This document shows positions 1 through 6,500 of a stretch of 9,357 bases of DNA, one piece after another. Position 1 is the first letter of the stretch. The number at the start of each line of letters is the position of its first letter. Position numbers and translations under genes: made by a program. Location of the stretch: assembly GCA_002394535.1 (NCBI GenBank), contig DGUG01000221.1, positions 1-9,357 on the forward strand, given 5' to 3'. The notes beneath the pieces are model-generated. The model worked only from the letters and a program-made list of their open reading frames with translations. It searched no databases and was not told the origin of the DNA. This DNA comes from Lachnospiraceae bacterium UBA4316. Its GTDB lineage: Bacteria; Bacillota; Clostridia; Lachnospirales; Lachnospiraceae.

Positions 1-669
1 TTCCAGACACAGTTCGGATTTGTTCCCTGCTACGTTAATTCGAGATTAACCGGCCGCGGAATTCCCGTATCATGTGAAGTTGATATTTACGGCGCTCTTT
101 CAGAGTACATCGGAACCTGTGTAAGTGATGATATCGTAACACTTCTTGATATCAACAACTCTGTTCCGAAGATCATGTACAAGGATTCTATCGAAGGCAA
201 GTTTGATTACAAGCTTACAGATACATTTATGGGATTCCATTGCGGAAATACTTGCTCCAAGAAGCTTTGCAAGGCAGAGATGAAGTATCAGGCTATCATG
301 GCAAGAAGTCTTCCTATCGAGGTTACAAACGGAACTCTTGAAGGAGACATCACTCCCGGCGATATCACATTCTACCGCCTGCAGTCAACCGCTGATAATA
401 AGCTTCGTGCTTATGTTGCGGAAGGTGAAGTTCTTCCTGTTGAGACAAGATCATTCGGCGGTATCGGCGTATTCGCTATACCCGAGATGGGAAGATTCTA
501 CCGTTATGCTCTTATAGACGGTAATTTCCCTCATCATGGAGCTGTTGCGTTCGGACACCACGGAAAGGCACTCTTTGATGTATTCAAGTACATCGGAGTA
601 CTTCCTGAGGAGCTTGAGTACAACAGACCGGCAGGAAACCTCTACAAGACAGAGAATCCATATAAGTAA
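1..669 (+). CDS. L-fucose isomerase family protein, C-terminal part (5' end outside window)
   Basis: Frame 1 is open from the first base to a TAA at 667-669, giving 222 residues of an enzyme whose start lies before the window. The family interconverts aldose and ketose sugars (L-fucose to L-fuculose, in some members L-arabinose or related sugars) in the cytoplasm with a divalent metal. Visible family signatures are SRLTGRGIPVSCEVDIYG near residues 14-31, LLDINNSVP at 48-56, FHCGNT, and NFPHHGAVAFGHHGK near 175-189. From what is known of FucI, the Glu of SCEVD (about residue 26), the Asp of LLDINN (about 50) and a His of FPHHG (178-179) are the likely metal ligands, so the active site appears intact. 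A hairpin terminator follows the stop directly, so this gene ends its transcription unit. The exact sugar cannot be told from this portion. Confidence 0.85.
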   Translation, partial: FQTQFGFVPCYVNSRLTGRGIPVSCEVDIYGALSEYIGTCVSDDIVTLLDINNSVPKIMYKDSIEGKFDYKLTDTFMGFHCGNTCSKKLCKAEMKYQAIMARSLPIEVTNGTLEGDITPGDITFYRLQSTADNKLRAYVAEGEVLPVETRSFGGIGVFAIPEMGRFYRYALIDGNFPHHGAVAFGHHGKALFDVFKYIGVLPEELEYNRPAGNLYKTENPYK

Positions 670-691
670 TAAGATTTATTAATAATTTCTC

Positions 692-735
692 AGACGAGAT
701 CATGGTAAATATACATGATCTCGTCTCTCTTGTTA
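692..735 (+). terminator. Rho-independent terminator after the sugar isomerase gene
   Basis: A perfect 13-bp inverted repeat (AGACGAGATCATG at 692-704 and its complement at 714-726) encloses a 9-nt loop. The T-rich stretch after it (727-735, CTCTTGTTA) is a weak U-tract. It begins 22 bases after the isomerase stop codon and precedes the plsY promoter, so it separates the two units. Confidence 0.75.
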
Positions 736-771
736 AGTTTGCAATCTTTCTGTATCCTTTGCAGTAATGCT

Positions 772-800
772 TTGACACTACAGGTCCCATGCTGTATAAT
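772..800 (+). promoter_or_regulatory. Perfect-consensus sigma-A promoter for plsY
   Basis: TTGACA at 772-777 and TATAAT at 795-800 are separated by exactly 17 bases, a full match to the vegetative sigma-A/sigma-70 consensus. The expected transcription start (about 6-8 bases after the -10 box) falls at roughly 806-808, where the first plsY ATG begins (808). The spacing therefore predicts an mRNA with almost no 5' leader. It should be strong and constitutive; no operator-like repeat overlaps it. Confidence 0.8.
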
Positions 801-807
801 CCCACCT

Positions 808-1500
808 ATGAAGATCATGATAAATGTTATTCTGGGAAGTCTGATAATCGGCTATGCGTTCGGGTGCATCAATCTTTCCTTTATTCTTTCCAAGTTAAAA
901 GGGTTTGATATCAGAAAATACGGGTCCGGAAATGCCGGAGCTTCTAATGTTGTGATAGTTCTCGGGAAAAAAGCCGGACTGACGATAGCTGTCCTTGATA
1001 TACTTAAAGCATTTATTGCTTTTCGAATTGCTCAATATGTGTTCCCGGAAGCTATGAGTGGGGACATTAATTATGCAGGTGTCATTGCGGGAGTAGGTTC
1101 GGTGCTTGGCCATATTTTTCCTTTTTATATGGGATTTAAGGGCGGAAAGGGTCTGGCCTGCTTCGGAGGAACGGTTCTGGCTATCAATTACGTGATGTTT
1201 ATTGTTCTGTTTATAGCAGCTCTTTTTATAGCCATAATTACCGATTATATCTGTTTTGCTCCGATTACGATGGCATTTATTGTTCCGATAACCATAGGCA
1301 TCGTATACAAGACTTGGGTGCCGTCCGCGATAATGGCTGTCGCATCTGTAGCAATGCTTTATAAGCATAGGCAGAATATTTCGAGGATCAGATCCGGCGA
1401 AGAGCTTCGATTTCATTTTCTGTGGAGACGCAAGGATGAATCCGAAAGATTCGGTGTGATTGATGACGGAAAAGATATTTTCAACAGAGAAGTTAAGTAA
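808..1500 (+). CDS. plsY: PlsY, acyl-phosphate:glycerol-3-phosphate acyltransferase
   Basis: PlsY is a multi-pass membrane enzyme that transfers an acyl chain from acyl-phosphate (made by PlsX) to glycerol-3-phosphate, the first acylation step of phospholipid synthesis. All three family motifs are visible: GSGNAGASN at residues 39-47, FKGGKGLACFGG at 110-121, and HRQNISRIRSGEE at 187-199. Hydrophobic segments near 4-26, 59-79, 90-108, 122-146 and 150-185 fit the usual membrane topology. At 230 aa it is a little longer than typical members (around 200-210) because of a charged C-terminal tail of about 30 residues. The reading frame is open further upstream, but the promoter -10 box ends at 800, so the start is ATG 808 or ATG 817. 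Neither has a good Shine-Dalgarno sequence. The next gene begins 12 bases after the stop, implying co-transcription. Confidence 0.92.
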   Translation: MKIMINVILGSLIIGYAFGCINLSFILSKLKGFDIRKYGSGNAGASNVVIVLGKKAGLTIAVLDILKAFIAFRIAQYVFPEAMSGDINYAGVIAGVGSVLGHIFPFYMGFKGGKGLACFGGTVLAINYVMFIVLFIAALFIAIITDYICFAPITMAFIVPITIGIVYKTWVPSAIMAVASVAMLYKHRQNISRIRSGEELRFHFLWRRKDESERFGVIDDGKDIFNREVK

Positions 1501-1512
1501 AGGAGAGATATT

Positions 1513-2697
1513 ATGGAAGAAAGTACAGTCAGCAAGAGTAAACAGAAAAGAGAAGAGAGAGCTCAGAATGCTGCTAAGAAAAAGAGAGAGTCTCTTATAT
1601 TGAAAATAGTCGGCATCGTTATTGCGGTTGCCGTTATAGGTCTTGCGATTTTCGGAATTGTGAGGGTGATAATCAAAGAAGCCAACACGATAACAGCAAG
1701 CGGAGAGTATTCCTCACAGCTTGATGATAACGGTTACATCAAGGGGATCAAGGCTACGGATTATGTGACTCTGTGTGACTACAAAAATATTGAGGTTCCG
1801 TTAAGTGAGGTAACCTATACCGACGAAGAGTTCAAGGATGTTATTGAGCAAAATCTGGCTGCGCATCAGGTTCTAAAAGAGGAAGGTGTGGTAGCAGACG
1901 GTGACAAGGTTAATATAGACTACGTAGGAACAATGGACGGAGTAGAATTTGAAGGCGGAAATTCCGGTGGAAACGGATATGATCTTACTATCGGAAGCGG
2001 TCAGTTTATAGAAGGATTTGAGAGCCAGCTCATAGGACATAAGGCTGGAGAAGACGTTACTGTCAAGGTAACATTCCCCGAGGATTACGGTCAGGCTGAT
2101 CTTGCAGGAAAACCGGCGGAGTTTGCCGTTACAATACACGGAATTTATGCAGATCCCGAATACAACGACGATTTTGTGAAGGAAAACTATTCCGATATGG
2201 GCTCAACGGTTGCCGAGTACGAGCAGGCACTTAAGGACGAGTATTATGAGGGATCGCTCAAGGATTACGTTACGAACTATGTGGTTGATAATTCGACGGT
2301 TAACAAGTTCCCCAGCAAGTATCTCAAGAATGTGGAGTCAACCACTAAGTTTTCAGATGTGCAGTCATATGAGTATATGAACCAGATGTATCAGCAGTAC
2401 GGAATGCAGTCGGGAACTTTCGAAGACTTCATCGGTATGACCGACGAGGAGTATAATGCAGACATCATTGACAGGTCTCAGAAATTTGCCAAGTCGGATC
2501 TTGTATACCAGGCGATTCTTGAAAGTGAAGGGATAGTTTTAAGTGAAGCCGATTCCGAAGCGAATGTCAAGGAAATGTATGGCGGCGACGATTATTATAA
2601 CAGCTCGGTAGAAACATACGGTAAGGGCTACACCAATAAAACCGCAGTTAAGAACAAGGCGGTTGATATAGCGCTTGAGGGTGCCACCGTCAAGTAA
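1513..2697 (+). CDS. Membrane-anchored FKBP-type peptidyl-prolyl isomerase with trigger-factor-like layout
   Basis: The 394-residue protein has a Lys/Arg-rich cytoplasmic N-terminus (1-27), one strong transmembrane segment (about 28-54) and an FKBP domain (about 120-212). The FKBP domain shows GDKVNIDYVGTMDGVEFEGG, a Gly-rich insertion and IGSGQFIEGFESQLIGHKAGE. A helical Tyr/Asp/Glu-rich tail (about 213-394) follows. The order FKBP domain then helical arm resembles the trigger factor chaperone with its ribosome-binding N-domain replaced by a membrane anchor. The positive-inside charge places the isomerase outside the membrane, where it probably helps fold exported proteins in the manner of PrsA (inference). 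The start is fixed by AGGAGAG at 1501-1507, five bases before the ATG. It is co-transcribed with plsY and followed by a hairpin terminator. It lacks the lipobox cysteine of PrsA lipoproteins. Confidence 0.85.
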   Translation: MEESTVSKSKQKREERAQNAAKKKRESLILKIVGIVIAVAVIGLAIFGIVRVIIKEANTITASGEYSSQLDDNGYIKGIKATDYVTLCDYKNIEVPLSEVTYTDEEFKDVIEQNLAAHQVLKEEGVVADGDKVNIDYVGTMDGVEFEGGNSGGNGYDLTIGSGQFIEGFESQLIGHKAGEDVTVKVTFPEDYGQADLAGKPAEFAVTIHGIYADPEYNDDFVKENYSDMGSTVAEYEQALKDEYYEGSLKDYVTNYVVDNSTVNKFPSKYLKNVESTTKFSDVQSYEYMNQMYQQYGMQSGTFEDFIGMTDEEYNADIIDRSQKFAKSDLVYQAILESEGIVLSEADSEANVKEMYGGDDYYNSSVETYGKGYTNKTAVKNKAVDIALEGATVK

Positions 2698-2728
2698 AGT
2701 TTTAGTTTTATATGCGAGTGTTTTGCGG

Positions 2729-2768
2729 TAAAATAGTACAGAGTATTCTGTACTATTTTATTGTACAT
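2729..2768 (+). terminator. Strong hairpin terminator after the FKBP gene, possibly bidirectional
   Basis: A perfect 14-bp inverted repeat (TAAAATAGTACAGA at 2729-2742 and its complement at 2747-2760) has a 4-nt loop, and its 3' arm runs into TTTTATTGT. The A-rich 5' arm means the structure could also stop transcription from the other strand, although no convergent gene is seen. A further TAAAATA at 2769-2775 could compete for the 3' arm. Confidence 0.8.
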
Positions 2769-2785
2769 TAAAATAAGCAGGCAGT

Positions 2786-2792
2786 GGAGGAA
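2786..2792 (+). promoter_or_regulatory. Ribosome binding site that fixes the fusion gene start
   Basis: GGAGGAA lies five bases before ATG 2796. The frame is open four codons further, to a GTG at 2784, but that GTG overlaps this Shine-Dalgarno sequence and has none of its own. The ATG is therefore preferred. Confidence 0.8.
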
Positions 2793-2795
2793 GCT

Positions 2796-4871
2796 ATGCC
2801 GGATTACATTAAACTGAAAGATTTGGCAAAACACCTTGGAATTAACAAAGGTGACAGAATATACGTTACAAGCGACGTAAAATCACTTCTTTATGAATGC
2901 ATGCATCATGATGATGACACCGATCTGAACATTCTGATAGACGGCATCATTGATATTATAGGCGAGGAAGGTTCCATCGTATTCCCTACCTTTAACTGGA
3001 GCTTTTGCGGCGGGGAACCCTTTGATTATTACAAGACTCCGGCCAAGACAGGATCGCTGTGTAAGATAGCGATGGCAAGAGATGATTTTCGCCGTACGAA
3101 GCATCCGATATATTCGTTTACCTGCTGGGGAGCGGATACCGATGATCTGTGCGGGCTTGATAACAAGAGCTCATTCGGGGAGGATTCTCCTTTTGCTTAC
3201 ATGGTAAGCCACAGATACAGAAATCTTTTCATAGACAAGGATCTTGAGCATTCGTTTGTGTTCGTTCACTACGCGGAACAGTCGGTTGGGAATCTTCATG
3301 ACAATTACAGATATCTCAAGGATTTTACGGCAGACTATACGGATGAAAACGGAGTTGTGACCAAACGTACATATGACATGAACGTGCGCGCGCTTGATAA
3401 GGATGTAACCAATGTTATTTATGCTTTCGAAGATGAATTTATTGAGAAAGGCATAATGAAACGATTTTATATAAACGGACTTGAATACAAGATGATCGAG
3501 CTTGCCAAGTCTCATCCGATACTGCAGGAAGATGTCAGGCACAACAGGAGCCGCAGAATTTGCTCATACATCGGTCAGGATAATCCCTATCTTGAAGACG
3601 GAAAGGAAATGTTTAGAAGAGCACAGGAGCTGTTTCCCATATGCAGAAGCATTATGGGGCCGGGTGTCAGGGAAACCTTTGACATTCTCCTTAAGTATAT
3701 GCCGGATATGAAGCTCTATGAGGTCCCCACCGGGACAAAGGTATTTGACTGGACAGTTCCCAATGAGTGGACTATTAGGGATGCCTATATAGAAGATGAA
3801 AGCGGAAACCGCATAGTTGATATGAAGGTGAACAATCTTCATGTTATGGGGTATTCGACGCCGGTAGATGAATGGATGGAACTTACGGAACTTAAGGAGC
3901 ATATATATACCCTGCCGGATCAGCCCGATTTAATCCCATACTGCACATCGTATTACAAGGAGCGCTGGGGCTTCTGCATGAGTGAAAATCAGCTGCAGAC
4001 GCTTCCTGATGGAAAATATCATGCTTATATAGATTCGGATCTTGCACCGGGTTCCCTTACATATGGAGAACTCCTCATACCCGGGGACAGCAGTGACGAG
4101 ATTTTCTTCAGTTCCTATATATGCCATCCATCCATGGCAAATAATGAATGCTCGGGTCCGGTAGTAATGACAAAGCTTGCCGAATATATACGAAACATGC
4201 CGAACAGGAGGTATTCGTACAGGCTTGTTCTGCTGCCTGAGACGATAGGTGCCATTACTTACATATCGCGTAATCTCGACGAGATGAAGAAGAATATAAT
4301 AGCAGGATTTAATGTGACCTGTGTAGGTGATGACAGGGCATATTCCATAGTTCATTCCAAGTATGCCAATACTCTTGCGGACAGAGTCATGATGAATGTC
4401 CTCAAAGGCCATGATCCGAACTTCTGCGAGTATTCATACCTTGAAAGGGGAAGCGACGAAAGGCAGTACCAGGCCCCCGGGGTGGATATTCCGCTTGTTT
4501 GTTTTTGCCGATCCAAGTATCATATATATCCGGAGTATCACACAAGCGGAGATAACCTTGATATCATATCTCCTGACGGACTGGGTGGGAGTCTTGACGT
4601 TTTGCTTAAATGCATCGAAGCGCTTGAGAACAACAGGAAGTATAAGATAACCTGTCTATGTGAGCCGCAGCTCGGAAGACGGGGTCTTATGCCGACAACA
4701 AGTAACAAGAACAGTTACAGGGATACCCTTATACTTAAGGATCTGTCTGCATATGCCGACGGGACAAACGATATATTTGAGCTCAGCGACTATATCGGAC
4801 ACAGTGTGGCGGATATGCTGCCCACGGTGCGCAAAATGGTGGAAGCGGGCCTTCTGGAAGCTGTTAAGTAA
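2796..4871 (+). CDS. AAC(3)-like N-acyltransferase fused to DUF4910/M28-like aminopeptidase-fold protein
   Basis: This 691-aa protein appears to join two families. Residues 1 to about 265 resemble the Antibiotic_NAT (AAC(3)/FrbF) acyltransferases: GSIVFPTFNWSF near 59-70, RTKHPIYSF near 100-108, SFGEDSPF near 126-133 and the hallmark VHYAEQ near 157-162. Residues from about 270 resemble the DUF4910 peptidase-like family, with a Zn-aminopeptidase (M28-type) fold. Candidate metal or catalytic positions are H444 (ICHPSMANNECSG), E451, E482 (LLPETIG), D554 (RGSDERQY) and H582 (YHTSGDNLD). The last 50 or so residues look like the winged-helix tail common in that family. DUF4910 proteins are often found in surface-glycan loci. 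The ACP gene starts 23 bases downstream and a MaoC gene follows, so an acyl-ACP or acyl-CoA donor with an amino acceptor is plausible. Substrate and reaction are unknown. No signal peptide is seen, so it is probably cytoplasmic. Confidence 0.8.
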   Translation: MPDYIKLKDLAKHLGINKGDRIYVTSDVKSLLYECMHHDDDTDLNILIDGIIDIIGEEGSIVFPTFNWSFCGGEPFDYYKTPAKTGSLCKIAMARDDFRRTKHPIYSFTCWGADTDDLCGLDNKSSFGEDSPFAYMVSHRYRNLFIDKDLEHSFVFVHYAEQSVGNLHDNYRYLKDFTADYTDENGVVTKRTYDMNVRALDKDVTNVIYAFEDEFIEKGIMKRFYINGLEYKMIELAKSHPILQEDVRHNRSRRICSYIGQDNPYLEDGKEMFRRAQELFPICRSIMGPGVRETFDILLKYMPDMKLYEVPTGTKVFDWTVPNEWTIRDAYIEDESGNRIVDMKVNNLHVMGYSTPVDEWMELTELKEHIYTLPDQPDLIPYCTSYYKERWGFCMSENQLQTLPDGKYHAYIDSDLAPGSLTYGELLIPGDSSDEIFFSSYICHPSMANNECSGPVVMTKLAEYIRNMPNRRYSYRLVLLPETIGAITYISRNLDEMKKNIIAGFNVTCVGDDRAYSIVHSKYANTLADRVMMNVLKGHDPNFCEYSYLERGSDERQYQAPGVDIPLVCFCRSKYHIYPEYHTSGDNLDIISPDGLGGSLDVLLKCIEALENNRKYKITCLCEPQLGRRGLMPTTSNKNSYRDTLILKDLSAYADGTNDIFELSDYIGHSVADMLPTVRKMVEAGLLEAVK

Positions 4872-4894
4872 AGGTAGTAGAAAGGTTACGGGAA

Positions 4895-5134
4895 ATGACA
4901 CATAGTGAAATAATGGAAAAAGTCCAGAGAATATTCAGAGAGGTATTTGATGATGACACGCTTGTTATTGAAGACTCAACCAATTCGTCTGATATAGAGG
5001 ACTGGGATTCCCTTGAGCACATTACCCTCGTTGTCTCCATGGAGAAGGAATTCGGGTTGAAATTTGATCTTAAGGAAGTTAATGAGCTTGCAAATGTGGG
5101 AGAGATGGTGGATCTTATCGCATCAAAGCTGTGA
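4895..5134 (+). CDS. Stand-alone acyl carrier protein
   Basis: The 79-residue acidic protein has the four-helix ACP pattern and a DSLEHI motif. Ser39 is the expected attachment site for 4'-phosphopantetheine, and the preceding acidic stretch (SSDIEDWDSLEH) is typical of non-fatty-acid-synthase ACPs in polysaccharide and secondary-metabolite operons. The housekeeping AcpP usually reads DSLDxVEL, so this is more likely a dedicated carrier (inference). It would hold an acyl or aminoacyl intermediate as a thioester in the cytoplasm. AAAGG at 4882-4886 is a moderate ribosome site. The gene starts 23 bases after the fusion gene, implying co-transcription. A phosphopantetheinyl transferase and the enzyme that loads it are not seen in the window. 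Confidence 0.9.
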   Translation: MTHSEIMEKVQRIFREVFDDDTLVIEDSTNSSDIEDWDSLEHITLVVSMEKEFGLKFDLKEVNELANVGEMVDLIASKL

Positions 5135-5206
5135 TTAAATTCGGGAGAATTGTAGCTAATAACAGGATTTTGAATTATCAGGGAACTAATCTGTACGGAT
5201 AATCAT

Positions 5207-5623
5207 ATGAATGAGTATAAATACGAAGAAATAGAGGTTGGTCAGAAGGAAAGTTTTACGGTTACGGTCACGGAAGATATGATGTCATCGTTTCAAGCTG
5301 TTACCGGGGATATCAATCCGCTTCACAACGATGAGGATTACGCAGTATCCAAAGGGCATCCCGGAAGAGTAGTATACGGAATGCTTACGGCGTCCCTTCT
5401 GTCCACGCTTGCCGGTGTATATATTCCGGGAAAAAACAGCCTTATACACGAGGTTAAGATAAAGTTTTCCAAACCGGTATACATAGGAGATACGCTTACG
5501 ACAGAGGGCTTAGTTGAAGAGAAACACGATGTATATTCACTGATTGTGCTTAAGGTCTCGATACGTAACCAAAAGGGGGATAAGGTCTGTAAGGCCGTAA
5601 TGCAGGTTGGAGTCGCCGATTAA
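5207..5623 (+). CDS. MaoC-type hotdog dehydratase/(R)-hydratase
   Basis: This 138-aa protein is a single MaoC-like hotdog domain. The hydratase signature is present: FQAVTGDINPLHNDEDYA at about residues 29-46, containing the Asp and His used for water addition or removal, followed by GRVVYGMLTASLLS (about 53-66). Relatives convert trans-2-enoyl-CoA or -ACP to (R)-3-hydroxyacyl thioesters, or the reverse. Next to the ACP it could prepare an (R)-3-hydroxyacyl group, but the chain length is unknown. It starts 72 bases after the ACP stop. There is no good Shine-Dalgarno sequence, only CGGA nine bases upstream, and an in-frame stop at 5171 leaves no alternative upstream ATG, so expression may be low or translation initiation unusual. 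It also resembles some thioesterase-like hotdog proteins, but the D-N-P-L-H core favours hydratase. Confidence 0.88.
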   Translation: MNEYKYEEIEVGQKESFTVTVTEDMMSSFQAVTGDINPLHNDEDYAVSKGHPGRVVYGMLTASLLSTLAGVYIPGKNSLIHEVKIKFSKPVYIGDTLTTEGLVEEKHDVYSLIVLKVSIRNQKGDKVCKAVMQVGVAD

Positions 5624-5657
5624 TGATACGGCTCTCAAACAGTAAAAGGAGGAGAAA

Positions 5658-6380
5658 ATGACACCACTAGAAACGTTACAGCAATGGATAACAGAATCGG
5701 ATAATATAGTATTTTTCGGGGGAGCGGGAGTTTCGACCGAAAGCGGAATCCCGGATTTTCGAAGTGTAGACGGACTTTATAACCAGAAGTATGATTACCC
5801 TCCCGAAACAATACTGAGTCATACATTTTACAGGAGCAAACCTGAAGAGTTCTACAGATTCTACAGAGACAAGATGCTCTGTACTACCGCAAAACCGAAC
5901 AAAGCCCATCTGAAGCTGGCAGAGCTTGAAAAAGCGGGAAAGCTGAAAGCGGTTGTAACCCAAAACATCGATGGTCTGCACCAGGCTGCCGGAAGCCGGG
6001 AAGTTCTCGAACTCCACGGAAGCGTACTGCGCAATTATTGTGAATCATGCGGAAAATCATTTGATGTGGACTACATCATAAACAGCGAGGGTGTTCCGAA
6101 GTGCGACAAATGCGGCGGACCCATAAAACCGGATGTTGTTCTGTATGAAGAAGGTCTCGACAGCAATGTGATGAGCAAGTCGGTTAACTATATAGCCAAT
6201 GCGGATGTCCTTATAATAGGAGGAACCTCTCTTGCGGTTTACCCTGCGGCGGGTCTCATAGACTACTACAGAGGTCATAAGCTTGTTTTGATCAATAAGT
6301 CCAAAACGCCGATGGATTCGAGAGCCGATCTTGTGATAAATGACAGTATAGGGGCTGTTTTAGGTGCAATTACGGTCTGA
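5658..6380 (+). CDS. Sir2-family NAD-dependent protein deacylase
   Basis: Sirtuins remove acyl groups from lysines, consuming NAD+ and yielding nicotinamide and O-acyl-ADP-ribose. The full 240-residue core is present: GAGVSTESGIPDFRS (22-36) for NAD binding, TQNIDGLH (101-108), catalytic His120 in ELHGS, a four-cysteine zinc site at C128, C131, C149 and C152, GTSLAVYPAAG (189-199) and INKSKTP (212-218). The motif set resembles compact bacterial sirtuins. The start is fixed by AAAGGAGG at 5645-5652, five bases before the ATG, one of the strongest ribosome sites here. It follows the MaoC gene by 34 bases with no terminator between them, so it probably shares the operon with the acyl-transfer genes. 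Its targets are unknown; the acyl-CoA synthetase at 7708-9342 is one candidate. Confidence 0.93.
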   Translation: MTPLETLQQWITESDNIVFFGGAGVSTESGIPDFRSVDGLYNQKYDYPPETILSHTFYRSKPEEFYRFYRDKMLCTTAKPNKAHLKLAELEKAGKLKAVVTQNIDGLHQAAGSREVLELHGSVLRNYCESCGKSFDVDYIINSEGVPKCDKCGGPIKPDVVLYEEGLDSNVMSKSVNYIANADVLIIGGTSLAVYPAAGLIDYYRGHKLVLINKSKTPMDSRADLVINDSIGAVLGAITV

Positions 6381-6399
6381 TTTTTGTTAGCAAAACCCC

Positions 6400-6446
6400 T
6401 TGAAAAGCTTGATATTATGTGATATCATAGCAAACCGTGATACAAT
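6400..6446 (+). promoter_or_regulatory. Promoter region of the rpsF-ssb-rpsR operon (two overlapping candidates)
   Basis: Candidate 1 is TTGAAA (6400-6405), a 17-base spacer and TATCAT (6423-6428). Candidate 2 is an extended -10, TG-A-TACAAT, at 6438-6446 with no convincing -35. A short inverted repeat, TGATAT (6410-6415) with ATATCA (6422-6427), overlaps the first -10 box and may be chance. Ribosomal operons often have tandem promoters, so both may be used. Confidence 0.55.
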
Positions 6447-6450
6447 TTAT

Positions 6451-6475
6451 CCTTGCTTTTACTGTATGGTAAAGG
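6451..6475 (+). other. Possible leader hairpin upstream of rpsF
   Basis: CC (6451-6452) and TTTAC (6458-6462) can pair with GTAAA and GG (6469-6475), leaving a bulge and a 6-nt loop. CCTT at 6451-6454 could instead pair with AAGG inside the rpsF Shine-Dalgarno sequence (6486-6489). Many bacteria autoregulate rpsF through an S6:S18-binding leader RNA, but I cannot match this sequence to that motif. The stem is short and AT-rich. Confidence 0.2.
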
Positions 6476-6483
6476 CCAAAGTC

Positions 6484-6493
6484 CAAAAGGAGG
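6484..6493 (+). promoter_or_regulatory. Strong ribosome binding site for rpsF
   Basis: AAAAGGAGGT is nearly the full anti-16S complement and ends seven bases before ATG 6501. It decides the start against an in-frame ATG at 6453, which would add 16 unlike residues to S6. Confidence 0.85.
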
Positions 6494-6500
6494 TACCAGC

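Noticed and set aside
715..807. Longer plsY starting at 715
   Set aside because: The upstream codons run through the terminator arm and the promoter -35 and -10 boxes, and the extra residues do not fit the family N-terminus.
2796..3590. Aminoglycoside resistance gene
   Set aside because: The first domain resembles AAC(3)-type enzymes, but it is fused to a peptidase-like domain and sits with ACP and MaoC genes. That context points to biosynthesis, not drug resistance.
5175..5206. Internal promoter giving a leaderless MaoC mRNA (TTATCA-N17-GATAAT)
   Set aside because: The -10-like box ends only 3 bases before the ATG, so transcription would start inside or after the start codon. The boxes are also imperfect.
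6382..6395. Terminator after the sirtuin gene (TTTTG-TTAG-CAAAA)
   Set aside because: The stem is only about 5 bp, AT-rich and followed by CCCC, not a T-run. Read-through into the rpsF operon therefore cannot be excluded.
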